Made by a program: the position numbers and the translations under genes
Assembly (NCBI GenBank): GCA_963714325.1
Contig: CAVQOB010000024.1
Coordinates: 1-49,659 of the forward strand
Origin: CAVQOB01 sp963714325
GTDB taxonomy: Bacteria > Pseudomonadota > Alphaproteobacteria > Rhizobiales > Hyphomicrobiaceae
Direction: 5' to 3'
Length of the DNA: 49,659 nt
Shown here: positions 1 to 7,301 of the stretch, piece after piece
Layout: every line of letters begins with the position of its first letter
How positions within the stretch are numbered: position 1 is the stretch's first letter
Notes under the pieces: model-generated
Told to the model about the DNA's origin: nothing
Database searches by the model: none
What the model saw: only the letters and a program-made list of their open reading frames with translations

Positions 1-448
1 ACTTCCACTGCCACGTCAACCGCGTCTCGGCGAGTCGCGTTGCTTTCGCCGCAACGCCGGGATCATCCGTTGCCAGCTTGTAGCCATTGCGATCGAAGTA
101 GTTGGCGACCGCGCGCACGACCAGTGACCGATCGCCGATCTGGCACGCATAAGGTGCGATGCGCTGACCGTTCAGATGCGTCCAGGCCGCAGGCAAACGC
201 TGCCCCGCGCACACCACCTGCTCCCGCTTCAAGCCCGCCTTCAGCAGCGCCAGCCGCACCTCATTGATCAGATTGGGATAGGGCTTGGCGACCCGCAGCA
301 CATCGCCGAGCGGCACCGTGCCACCGCCTGCCGTCGGCGCCACCTTCTGCGCAACCGCCGGCAGTGCGCAGGCGACCATACCCGCCACCAGCGTGGCCAT
401 CTGCATGCTCTGCCGCGACCATCGGACAAGCCCCACCCTGCCGCTCAT
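1..448 (-). CDS. Hypothetical exported protein, C-terminus cut by window edge
   Basis: Reverse-strand reading frame open from an ATG at 448 to the left edge (149 codons visible, no stop). A hydrophobic stretch from about residue 17 (MATLVAGMVACALPAVAQ) is a good Sec signal peptide with an A-V-A cleavage site, so the mature protein should be periplasmic or secreted. The mature part begins KVAPTAGGGTVPLGDVLR and has two cysteines at about residues 91 and 114; I do not recognise the family. Its start codon overlaps the mgtE stop in an ATGA arrangement, so it is probably translationally coupled to mgtE and part of the same transcript. Whether it has a magnesium-related role cannot be told. ATGs at codons 15 and 17 are alternative starts that would leave a tighter signal peptide. 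Confidence 0.65.
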   Translation of the reverse strand, partial: MSGRVGLVRWSRQSMQMATLVAGMVACALPAVAQKVAPTAGGGTVPLGDVLRVAKPYPNLINEVRLALLKAGLKREQVVCAGQRLPAAWTHLNGQRIAPYACQIGDRSLVVRAVANYFDRNGYKLATDDPGVAAKATRLAETRLTWQWK

Positions 449-1794
449 CGCAACCACCACGCCGCCAATCCCAGAAACGCAAAGAAGCCCACGACATCCG
501 TCACCGTCGTCACGAACACCGTCGACGAAACCGCCGGATCAAACTTGTAGCGATTGAGCACGATCGGAATAAAAATGCCGGCGAGTGCTGCTGCCAAGAG
601 GTTGATGATCATGGCCGCGCCGATCACCAGCCCCAAGCCCTGCGATCCGAACCAGACCACCGTGATCGCCGCCATGATCGCCGCGAAAATGAACGCCATT
701 GAGCAACCCGACCGCCGTCTCGCGCATCGCGAACTTCGCGACATTGAGCGGTCGAGAGTTCCCGCGTTGCAATCGCGCGCACCGCGACCGTCATCGTCTG
801 CGTGCCGGCATTGCCGCCCATCGACGCGACGATCGGCATCAGCACCGCCAGCGACACCATCTGCTCGATCGTCGCATCGAACACCTTGATCACCGTCGAC
901 GCCAGAATGGCCGTCAGCAAGATTGATGGCGAGCCACGTCACCCGCGGCGGCGCGATCTGGCGTACGCTGTCGGTCAAGCGCTCGTCACCGACACCAGCC
1001 AGCAGCTTGATATCTTCGTCCGCCTCCTGCTCGATCACCTCGACCACGTCGTCGACCGTCACAACACCGACGAGGCGGCTGTTGGCGTCGACAACCGGCG
1101 CTGATCGCAAGCCATAGCGCTCGAACTGCCGCGCCACTTCCTCCTGGTCCTCGGTCGCCAGCACGACATGCTGATCGGTATCGAGGATCTTGTCGACGCC
1201 GACATGCCGCTTGGTGCGCAATAATCGCGACAGCTCGATACTGCCGATCACCCGATGCGTCGTATCGACGACGAAAATGTCCGAGAAGCTCTCGGGCAGA
1301 TCATCGGCCTCGCGCATGTTGTCGATGACTTGCCCGACCGTCCAATAGGGCGGCACGGCGACAAAGTCGCCCTGCATCAAGCGACCGGCGGTTTCTTCGG
1401 GATATTCGAGGTTGCGCTCCAATGCGGCGCGCTCCGATCGCGGCACCTGCGAGAGCACGTCCTGCTGGTCCTGCGGCTCGAGACCTTCCATGACGTAGGC
1501 CGCGTCATCGGTTTCGAGTTCCGTCACCGCGCGCGCGATCACCGCGTTCGGCAGCGCTTCCGACAACTGGTCGCGCACCGTCTCGTCGAGCTTCGACCAG
1601 GCCTCGTGATCGAAATCACTGCCGAGCGTCTGGATCAGTTCGACGCGTTGCTCGGGCTCCAGCAACTGAATGAGTTCGGCAAGATCCGCCGTCATCAGCG
1701 GCTTGACCGCCGCGCGCAGTGCCTCGACATCGCGCGCCGCGAGCGCGGCACCCACCTGTGCCACCAACGCCGCCGGACCGGCCTCCGCCGACAC
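445..1794 (-). pseudogene. mgtE: Magnesium transporter MgtE, with three +1 frame breaks
   Basis: MgtE is an inner-membrane Mg2+ channel gated by a cytosolic N domain and a pair of CBS domains. Codons 1-120 match the N domain (LAELIQLLEPEQRVELIQTL), about 125-260 the two CBS repeats (VGVVTVDDVVEVIEQEADED), and the C-terminus the membrane segments, ending IPIVLNRYKFDPAVSS and VVGFFAFLGLAAWW. After WLAINL the frame breaks. The expected sequence (LTAILASTVIKVFDATIEQM, then LNVAKFAMRETAVGLLNG) continues in the other two frames and returns to the original frame at about 690. The breaks lie near 918-925, 744-751 and 690-695, each behaving as one extra base. Removing three bases gives 448 aa, the normal family length. 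I suspect sequence error more than decay. The start is GTG, with an in-frame stop 13 codons upstream; an ATG at 1834 in another frame is a possible alternative if there is a further indel. Confidence 0.85.
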
Positions 1795-2068
1795 GGGCGT
1801 CTTCTGCAGGTCCTCCGTCGCTGGGCTCCGTCATTCCGGCCTCATCCCCGCGCGCTTTGTGGTGTATTCATGCACACAGCCGATCCGCTTCACCGCCACG
1901 ACCATATATGGCGTCGCTTCGATTCGCAGGCCAGTGGAAAGCGATATCCCCGGGCGCAACAACGCCTTAATCCCCCGGCCTTGTGGCCGGGCAGAGGCTT
2001 GCTCCCGCCACACTGTCGTGGGACAAGCCGCTGCCGCCGAAATCGCGGCGTGACTGGAGCAGGCTGTT
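1795..2068. other. Divergent intergenic region between mgtE and the first deacetylase
   Basis: This 274-bp gap must carry promoters for both directions. A perfect hairpin CCCGGCC-TTGT-GGCCGGG lies at about 1976-1993, without a following T-run, so it is not a classical terminator. GGAG 8-10 bases before the ATG at 2069 is the ribosome binding site for the deacetylase. No magnesium-sensing M-box or ykoK-like leader is apparent upstream of mgtE. Confidence 0.4.
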
Positions 2069-3144
2069 ATGCAGCGCATTCTGGGCCTGGCTGCCCTGGG
2101 TTTCGGCCTCATCGCCGGCAGTGTCACGGCGAACGCGAAGGCGTGCACGGATCCCGGCCGCGCGCTCGGCGTCTCGCGCGTCGTCGAAATCGATACGTCG
2201 TCCGGCCCGCGCTACGGCCATCAGCAGTACCAGGAAATCGATTTCCTGGCTGACGGCGAAATCGTGCTGACGTTCGATGATGGTCCACTGCAGGCCCTAC
2301 ACGCGCCCGATCGTCGACGCGCTCGAAGCCGCCTGCACCAAGGCGACATTCTTCATGGTCGGCCAGATGGCGCTCGCCGATCCCGAGATGGTCCGCGAAA
2401 TCTCATCGCAAGGGCCACACCATCGGTACCCATACCCAAACGCACGCCAACCTCAAGAAACTCACCCCCCTCGCCGCCCGGCGCGAAATCGAGCTTGGCT
2501 TTTCGTCGGTGCAGGCAGCCCTCGGCCAACCGATCGCGCCGTTCTTCCGCTTTCCGTTTCTGGCCGATCCCAAGTCGATGATCGGCTACGCGCAAACCCG
2601 CCAGTTCGGCATCTTCTCGATCGATGCTGATTCCTACGACTACAAGTCCAAGGACCCGGTTGCCGTGCATCAGGCGATCCTCAATCAGATCGGCTACAAG
2701 AAAAAGGGCATCATCCTCTTCCACGACATCCAGGAAGCCTCCGCCCGTGCGTTGCCCGGCTTGCTCGCCGCCCTCAAGGCCAAAGGCTACAAGGTCGTGC
2801 ACATGAAGCCGAAATTTGTGGCGCAAACACTACCGGAGTTCGACGCCATCGCGCGCCGGGAAGGCGGCGCAAAGCGTATCGCGAGTGCCGCCAATCCACT
2901 CGCCGCACGCGCCATCACCTGGCCGGTCGCGCCCAGCGCATTGCCGCCGAGTAACGCTCGCCCATCGCAGCCCGGCATTGTCGGCGCGCCGCCGGGCGGA
3001 TCCTTGCCACCCGGCGTACTGCCGCCGCCGCCCCCTCCGGCCCAACCACCGGTCGCCGCGGCGCCACCGCCGCCACCTCCGGTCCGCGTGCCGCGCGTCC
3101 GCCCCGAGAGCGATTGGCGCGACAGCATTCTGCGCGGTAACTGA
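2069..3144 (+). pseudogene. Exported polysaccharide deacetylase (NodB/CE4 family), two +1 frame breaks
   Basis: CE4 enzymes are metal-dependent deacetylases of chitin-, peptidoglycan- or exopolysaccharide-type amino sugars. The protein starts with a signal peptide (MQRILGLAALGFGLIAGSVT). It then has the family motifs: catalytic LTFDDGP, the zinc-binding H-x3-H loop HTIGTHTQTH, the RFPF arginine motif and the C-terminal LFHDI. The motifs sit in three frames. One extra base near 2286-2294 and one in the GGG at about 2410-2416 explain this; removing both gives 357 aa. The tail after about residue 270 is rich in Pro and Ala (runs of prolines near 3020-3080) and looks like a flexible linker or wall-spanning segment. 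It is followed in tandem by a second deacetylase with the same architecture. The GGAG site supports the ATG at 2069. Substrate unknown. Confidence 0.8.
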
Positions 3145-3193
3145 GCTCACCGGTTCTAGCGGCAAAGTTTCGTCGCTACCTGTATAGAACCCC

Positions 3194-3240
3194 AAGCACA
3201 CGCTTGCCGCGGGCGAGCGAGTCGGCAAGCGTGTGTGCTT
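3194..3240. promoter_or_regulatory. Strong hairpin between the tandem deacetylases
   Basis: Arms AAGCACACGCTTGCCG (3194-3209) and CGGCAAGCGTGTGTGCTT (3223-3240) pair almost perfectly (one two-base bulge) around a 13-base loop. There is no T-run after it, and the GGGAGAG ribosome site of the second deacetylase starts about 10 bases downstream. It could be an intercistronic processing or attenuating stem, or a weak terminator. Confidence 0.5.
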
Positions 3241-3259
3241 CGCGTTCCCTGGGAGAGCA

Positions 3260-4447
3260 ATGTTGAAGTCGTCGCGCATTGAGCAATGGTTGATGGGCGC
3301 CATCGCGATCCTCGCGGTGGCGTGCGCAATCGTGCTCTCGGCGCCCCCAGCCCTTGCCGCGTGCGCCGCCGAGCGTTTCGCTGGCGCCCGCCCGCGTCGT
3401 CGAGATCGACACGCAGCAAGGCCCACTCTTCGGCGACATCACCAAATCTGCGCGGCAGCCTGACATCCTCGCGACCTAGGGAAGTCATTCTGACCTTCGA
3501 CGACGGCCCGATGCCTTGGATCACCAAATCGATCCTCGACACCCTCGATCGCTTTTGCGCCAAGGCGACGTTCTTCTCGGTCGGCCGCATGGCGATGGCC
3601 TACCCCGACACCGTCAAGGACGTGCTTCGGCGCGGGCACACGTTCGGCACGCATACCTGGTCGCATCCCCTGCATATGCGGACGATGCGACGCGAACAAT
3701 CCGCTGATCAGATCGATCGTGGTTTTGCCGCCGTCGCTGCTGCCGCCGGTCAGCCGATCGCTCCGTTCTTCCGCTTCCCCGGCCTCAGCGACAGCGCCGG
3801 CATGCTCGCGCATCTGCAGTCGCGCGGCGTCGCAACCTTCACCGTCGACGTCGTCTCGAACGACAGCTTCATCGCCGACGCCAGCCGCCTTGTCGCGCGA
3901 GACACTCGCCAAGATCGAGGCCCGCCGCGGCGGCATCGTGCTGTTCCACGACATCAAGGCGTCAACGGCGCGCGCGCTGCCGACCATTCTCAGCGAGCTC
4001 CGGGCGCGCGGCTATCGCGTCGTCCACATGACTGCCAAGGAGGGTCACGAACCCGAGGCCAACTTGTTTCACGAGTACCAGGCGACACTCGCCAAGGCGG
4101 AAGTGTCGCGCGGCGGGGCCAAGAAAAATCTGGTTCCATTCTATGGCAGCATCGGGCCGGAGCGCACGTCACCGGCCGACACGTCGACGGCATCAGGGAA
4201 CACGGTCAGCGCCGGCACCGCTGGCGCACCCGTCACCAACCTTGCGCCATCAGTTGCGGCTGACCACGCGGCGGCGCCGTCGCACCGCGCGGCCACGCCG
4301 CCGCACTCCAAGCGCGCGAGCAGTTCAACATCGAGTCGCGTCTACACCGCCAGCAGTGATGCCACCACCGATGGCTGGTCGACGTCGATCAAGCGCCCCA
4401 AAACCCGCGCCGCCAAATCCACCAAACTGCGCGAGCGCCAACCGTAG
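3260..4447 (+). pseudogene. Second exported polysaccharide deacetylase (NodB/CE4 family), three +1 frame breaks
   Basis: A paralogue of the preceding gene. It has an N-terminal membrane/signal segment (LMGAIAILAVACAIVLSA, cleavage near ALA), then a segment resembling the first enzyme (VVEIDTQQGPLFGD, compare VVEIDTSSGPRYG). The CE4 motifs follow: LTFDDGP, HTFGTHTWSHP, RFPG and GGIVLFHDI. The coding sequence passes through frames 2, 0, 1 and 2 with apparent one-base insertions near 3371-3378, 3474-3482 (creating a TAG) and 3888-3904. Correcting them gives 394 aa. The C-terminal ~100 residues are low-complexity, rich in Ser, Thr, Ala and Pro and ending in basic residues, again a likely surface or linker region. 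Start ATG at 3260 follows GGGAGAG. It probably acts in the periplasm or cell wall with its tandem partner; the substrate is not evident. Confidence 0.8.
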
Positions 4448-4449
4448 GC

Positions 4450-4605
4450 ATGTAGGTTGGGTTAGCGCGATACGGAATGTTCCTTAAGCGCCGCCGCCAA
4501 ACGCGCGTAACCCAACGCTTGCGCCGGCATCTGCGATTGTTGGGTTGCGCGCGGATCGCGCCGCAGCGGTTGCCTCGCACCGTCTGCAACCGCGCCAACC
4601 CAACC
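4450..4605. repeat. Two TTGGGTT-type inverted repeats
   Basis: GGTTGGGTTAGCGCG (4456-4469) is answered by CGCGCGTAACCCAA (4502-4515). TTGTTGGGTTGCGCGCGG (4537-4554) is answered by CCGCGCCAACCCAACC (4590-4605). These resemble the GTTGGGTTAGC...GTAACCCAAC palindromes scattered between genes in many proteobacteria (from memory). No coding signal is seen here. Confidence 0.5.
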
Positions 4606-4688
4606 GACGCCGAACGCGATGGTCACTCTCGGGCGGCCTTTTTGTTTTTTTCCCTCGCCCCGTTCTTCACGGGAATGGGCACGGCATG

Positions 4689-4709
4689 CCCTCGGGCTTG
4701 ACCCGAGGG
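4689..4709. repeat. Perfect CCCTCGGG palindrome
   Basis: CCCTCGGG-CTTGA-CCCGAGGG is a perfect 8-bp stem directly before the 102-bp repeat copy. A related stem (CCCTCGGGCCCTCGTCCCGAGGG) occurs at about 7102-7124, and CCCTCGGGCTCGAC lies just outside the right end of the IS110 element. The motif is evidently dispersed in this genome. Confidence 0.5.
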
Positions 4710-4808
4710 TGAGGGGCGGCAACGAGTTGTGATGGGCCGCGAGTTGTCGCGCGACCTTATCCGCGAGTTGAGGCCCGCACGGCATCATTTCATTCAGAGC
4801 CAGTGGCT
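4707..4808 (+). repeat. 102-bp direct repeat, left copy
   Basis: Begins GGGTGAGGGGCGGCAACGAG and ends CATTCAGAGCCAGTGGCT. It matches 6421-6522 with six substitutions and no gaps (about 94 %). The two copies lie in the same orientation on either side of the IS110 element, with the left copy 18 bp from the element end. No open frame or tRNA-like fold is apparent; it is probably part of a dispersed composite repeat. Confidence 0.75.
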
Positions 4809-4865
4809 GCCCCTCACCCTAACCCTACTCTGAAAGAAACTGGCCACGGGCACGGTGGGCTGACG

Positions 4866-6092
4866 TCATGCGGCACGTTCGAGTTTCACCTCGAAGCCGA
4901 GAGCCCTGAGCTGACCGGCGAGACGCTTGGCCTTGTTGTCTTTGGCTGCCGCATCGAGGGGACGGACCTGTGGCGGCCGGTAGGGCACACCATCGCGGAC
5001 CATGTGGTAGATGGCGGTGAGGATCGAGCCGGCGACCGCGATGGCGGCCTTCTTGGGCCCACGCCGGGCGGCGATGCCGGCGAACTGACGGGACAGATAG
5101 GTGTTCTTGGTGCGGGCTGCAGCCATGGCGCATTGCACGAGCAGCGGTTTCAGCCAGGCCCCGCCCTTCTTGACCCGTGTCGAGCGCTTCTTGCCGCCGG
5201 TCTCGTCGAGACGGGGCACGAGGCGGGCCCAACTCGAGAGATGGCCGGCGGTGGCAAAGCAGCTCATGTCGGTTCCAATCTCGGCCAGGATGGCAGACGC
5301 GGCCCGCTTCTTCACACCAGGGATCTTGGTCAACTCGGCGACGAGCTGACGAAAGGGGGCGAGCAAAGCCTCCACCTCCGTCTCGAAGCTGGCGATCCGC
5401 TGGGCGAGCACGTCGATCATGGTCAGGTGCTCACGGACCAGGAAGGCGTGGTGGCGCGTGAAGCGGCCGTCGAGGGCGGCGGCCAGGTCCTCGCGAGACG
5501 CCTTCAACCTGCGATCGGCGAGCGCCGCCAGTCGCGCAGGATCGGTCTCGCCAGCGACCAGCGCCTCCAGAATGCGCCGGCTGTTGATGCCGAGCAGGTC
5601 GGACACGACGGTTGCGAGTTTGATGTTGGCGTCCTCCAGAACCTTGCCGATACGGTTCTCGTGCTGCGTCATCTGGCGTTGCAGCTGCGTGCGCGTGCGC
5701 GTCAGATCGCGCAGCTCCCGGATCGGCTCCGGCGGCACGAAGCTCGCGCGGATCAGGCCGTGGGCCAGGAGATCGGCCAGCCAGCGGGCATCGCTCGCAT
5801 CGCTCTTGCGGCCGGGCAGATTGCGCGCCTCGTGGGCGTTGACCAGCATCAGCGTGAACGCGGCGTCCAGGATGTGCCACACAGGCTTCCAATAGACACC
5901 GGTTGCCTCCATCACGACATGCGTGACACCACGCTCTTCGAGCCAGGCTGCGAGCGCGAGAAGATCGCGCGTCGTGGTCGCGAAGCGGCCCTCCTCGTAG
6001 GCGATCTTGCGGCTTCGCACGGTGCGCGCGCAGACCGCCACGAAGGCGGAATGCACATCAAGACCGGCGCACTTCTTATGTAGGATATTCAC
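4866..6092 (-). CDS. IS110-family transposase (DEDD recombinase)
   Basis: A 408-aa recombinase. The N-terminal RuvC-like DEDD domain is visible as CAGLDVHSAFVAVC (first Asp), VVMEATGVYWKPVW (Glu) and KSDASDARWLADLL (Asp pair). A coiled-coil-like middle follows (RELRDLTRTRTQLQRQM). The C-terminal Transposase_20 domain starts LTKIPGVKKRAASAILAEIG and includes SSWARLVPR, which supplies the catalytic serine region, and GAWLKPLLVQCAMAAAR. The family catalyses excision and insertion through a circular intermediate, guided by a bridge RNA from the element's end. I chose the GTG at 6092 because GGGAGG lies five bases upstream. The frame stays open to 6236, but that stretch is arginine-rich, atypical and overlaps the non-coding end. 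The gene looks intact, so the element may be active. Confidence 0.9.
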   Translation of the reverse strand: MNILHKKCAGLDVHSAFVAVCARTVRSRKIAYEEGRFATTTRDLLALAAWLEERGVTHVVMEATGVYWKPVWHILDAAFTLMLVNAHEARNLPGRKSDASDARWLADLLAHGLIRASFVPPEPIRELRDLTRTRTQLQRQMTQHENRIGKVLEDANIKLATVVSDLLGINSRRILEALVAGETDPARLAALADRRLKASREDLAAALDGRFTRHHAFLVREHLTMIDVLAQRIASFETEVEALLAPFRQLVAELTKIPGVKKRAASAILAEIGTDMSCFATAGHLSSWARLVPRLDETGGKKRSTRVKKGGAWLKPLLVQCAMAAARTKNTYLSRQFAGIAARRGPKKAAIAVAGSILTAIYHMVRDGVPYRPPQVRPLDAAAKDNKAKRLAGQLRALGFEVKLERAA

Positions 6093-6237
6093 GGACACCT
6101 CCCAAGTGACAGGAATGCCGTGGCCAGGGGCCTCGTCGATTTGAACTCTACTCTGCGTGCTCCGGGACGGAACGGTGGGCTGAGCCCGCCGCCGTCCGTG
6201 GCGACAATGACATGTGCTCTGAGGCCCCAGGATCAAA
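6093..6237 (-). ncRNA. Putative IS110 bridge RNA region (left end)
   Basis: In IS110-group elements the non-coding end upstream of the transposase encodes a structured bridge RNA that pairs with donor and target DNA. This 145-bp stretch occupies that position. In the transposase-sense strand it contains CAGAGTAG, the same eight bases that precede the insertion point at the other end (TTTCAGAGTAG), followed after AG by TTCAAATC. That segment contains TCAAA, complementary to the TTTGA that begins the element. This is what donor guides would look like, although they sit closer together than in IS621. I could not find a convincing target-binding guide, so exact RNA ends and loops are unknown. Confidence 0.4.
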
Positions 6238-6347
6238 CTCTCCCTCGGGCTCGACGGCGCCAGGGAAAAAACGACCTCAATGCCACGACGCCGACAGTAA
6301 AACCGCTTTCATCCATTCATGTGCGCGCCTTCGGCGCGCATGGTAAC

Positions 6348-6418
6348 TCTCCCCATTCGAAGGCGAATGGGGAGAGGGAATGATCTTTTCCCTCTCCCCG
6401 TTCTTCACGGGGAGAGGG
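6348..6418. repeat. Two adjacent GGGGAGAG hairpins
   Basis: CTCTCCCCATTCG...CGAATGGGGAGAG (about 6348-6377) and CCCTCTCCCCG...CGGGGAGAGGG (6390-6418) are near-perfect stems. A third copy of the second type lies at 6549-6573. The CTCTCCCCGTTCTTCACGGG form is a common intergenic palindrome in Bradyrhizobium-like genomes as I remember them. Confidence 0.6.
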
Positions 6419-6420
6419 CA

Positions 6421-6522
6421 GGGTGAGGGGCGGCAACGAGTCGTGAGGGGCCGCGAGTCGTCGCGCGACTTTATCCGCAAGTCGAGGCCCGCACGGCATC
6501 ATTTCATTCAGAGCCAGTGGCT
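6421..6522 (+). repeat. 102-bp direct repeat, right copy
   Basis: Same orientation and length as 4707-4808, with six base differences. Here it is embedded between GGGGAGAG hairpins (6390-6418 and 6549-6573). This suggests that the palindrome-repeat-palindrome block is the original unit and that the left copy was split by the IS110 insertion. Confidence 0.75.
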
Positions 6523-6548
6523 TTCCCTCACCTCCCCTGCGGGGATCC

Positions 6549-6573
6549 TCTCCCCGTGAAGAACGGGGAGAGG
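6549..6573. repeat. Third GGGGAGAG hairpin
   Basis: CTCTCCCCGT-GAAG-AACGGGGAGAG, immediately downstream of the right 102-bp repeat. It is the inverse-loop form of the stem at 6390-6418. Confidence 0.6.
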
Positions 6574-6641
6574 GACGACAGCCGCGCAACCCTAGCAAAC
6601 GGGAACGCCACCCCGGGCATGTTTGTTGTCGCGCAGCTCAT

Positions 6642-6666
6642 CCGAAAACCGCTGCGCACTTTTCGG
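6642..6666. repeat. CCGAAAA...TTTTCGG inverted repeat
   Basis: CCGAAAA (6642-6648) and TTTTCGG (6660-6666) form a perfect 7-bp stem around CCGCTGCGCAC. Stems of this type recur between genes in Rhizobiales (family knowledge). No gene is adjacent that it could terminate. Confidence 0.45.
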
Positions 6667-7021
6667 GCTGCGCTCGCGCATCCGGCCGGCGTTATCCCAC
6701 GCGCCATGCCGCGCCGGGTGCTGGTCGGCACCTGAAGGCGCGAGAAGAAAGAGGGACGGGGCGGCTTTGCCTCGATCCTGAAGTCTGGGGGTCGTCTCGG
6801 CAAATCGCCGCCCCGCTTGCTTGCAAAGACCATCCGGTGCCGGAGCTCGGGATCGCCTCCTTGGCCGGTCCCTTCGAGAGGGACTTCAATAAGCCCGGAC
6901 TAAGCCCCGCTGCGCAGGCTCATCCGAATTGCAAGCTCCCGGCCCGGTCACGCGAGTGCGCTGCAGACGTTCCCACAGGCCATGGATGCGAGAGAGTGTG
7001 ACAAATTTTTCCGTACCCGAC

Positions 7022-7046
7022 ACCTAGGTACTTACCTAGGTTGACA
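7022..7046. promoter_or_regulatory. Double ACCTAGGT palindrome next to TTGACA
   Basis: Two copies of the self-complementary 8-mer ACCTAGGT at 7022-7029 and 7034-7041, with 12-bp spacing. The second runs into TTGACA (7041-7046), a -35-like hexamer. CTAG is generally rare in bacteria, so the pair is unlikely to be chance. It looks like an operator, but no gene starts close by on either strand. Confidence 0.35.
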
Positions 7047-7301
7047 GCCTTTGGCGGGGCATGGTGAACGGGCTTTCTTGTTGCGGCGTCAGTTGCCCCA
7101 TGCCCTCGGGCCCTCGTCCCGAGGGACGCCAATCGCCGCTGGCGGCCTCCCGGCCAAGCGAAGCGCGAGCCGGGATCGCCCGTCAGCGGAGCAGCCAGCG
7201 ACCCGCAAAAAACACATCAGATGCGCCAAACAAAAAGAGCGCTGGCGGTTGCCATTCTGCCATCGCATTCGGCAATTGCTCCATGGATGACAGGCACGGC
7301 T

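Larger units (their letters stand above)
4827..6239 (-). mobile_element. IS110-family insertion sequence, about 1.41 kb
   Basis: One transposase gene with short non-coding ends: about 39 bp downstream (RE) and about 145 bp upstream (LE). Boundaries are inferred from the plus-strand flanks: CCCTCACCCTAACC-CT to the left of 4827, and CT-CTCCCTCGGGCTCGAC from 6238. Removing the element and one CT restores CCCTCACCCTAACCCTCTCCCTC, the usual form of this dispersed palindromic repeat. A duplicated CT core dinucleotide and absence of terminal inverted repeats are as known for IS110 elements such as IS621, which also inserts in REP sequences. Because both junctions read ACTCT, the exact cut could shift by a few bases. 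The long LE upstream of the transposase matches the IS110 (not IS1111) subgroup layout. Confidence 0.7.
6240..7301. other. Gene-free, repeat-rich 1.06-kb region
   Basis: No frame here has a credible start, ribosome site or protein-like composition. The region contains the right copy of the 102-bp repeat, several GGGGAGAG palindromes, a CGCGCC-TTC-GGCGCG stem at about 6322-6339, CCGAAAA...TTTTCGG at 6642-6666, GTCCCT...AGGGAC at 6868-6884, a double ACCTAGGT palindrome at 7022-7041 and a CCCTCGGG-type stem near 7102-7124. It reads as accumulated dispersed repeats around an insertion hot spot. Confidence 0.6.

Noticed and set aside
1795..1850. Mg2+ riboswitch (M-box or mgtA-type) upstream of mgtE
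   Set aside because: No conserved core or stem pattern seen; these leaders are mostly from other phyla.
1255..2253. 332-aa plus-strand frame across mgtE
   Set aside because: Mirror of the mgtE coding strand, with Arg/His-rich composition typical of antisense frames in GC-rich DNA.
6093..6236. N-terminal extension of the transposase
   Set aside because: Atypical arginine/proline-rich sequence across the element's non-coding end; GGGAGG supports GTG 6092.
6221..6245. 5' end of a 16S rRNA gene on the minus strand
   Set aside because: Only about 25 bases match; the following sequence is IS110 left end and transposase.
6528..6833. 101-aa minus-strand frame in the repeat region
   Set aside because: Runs through a dispersed palindrome; no ribosome site; composition not protein-like.
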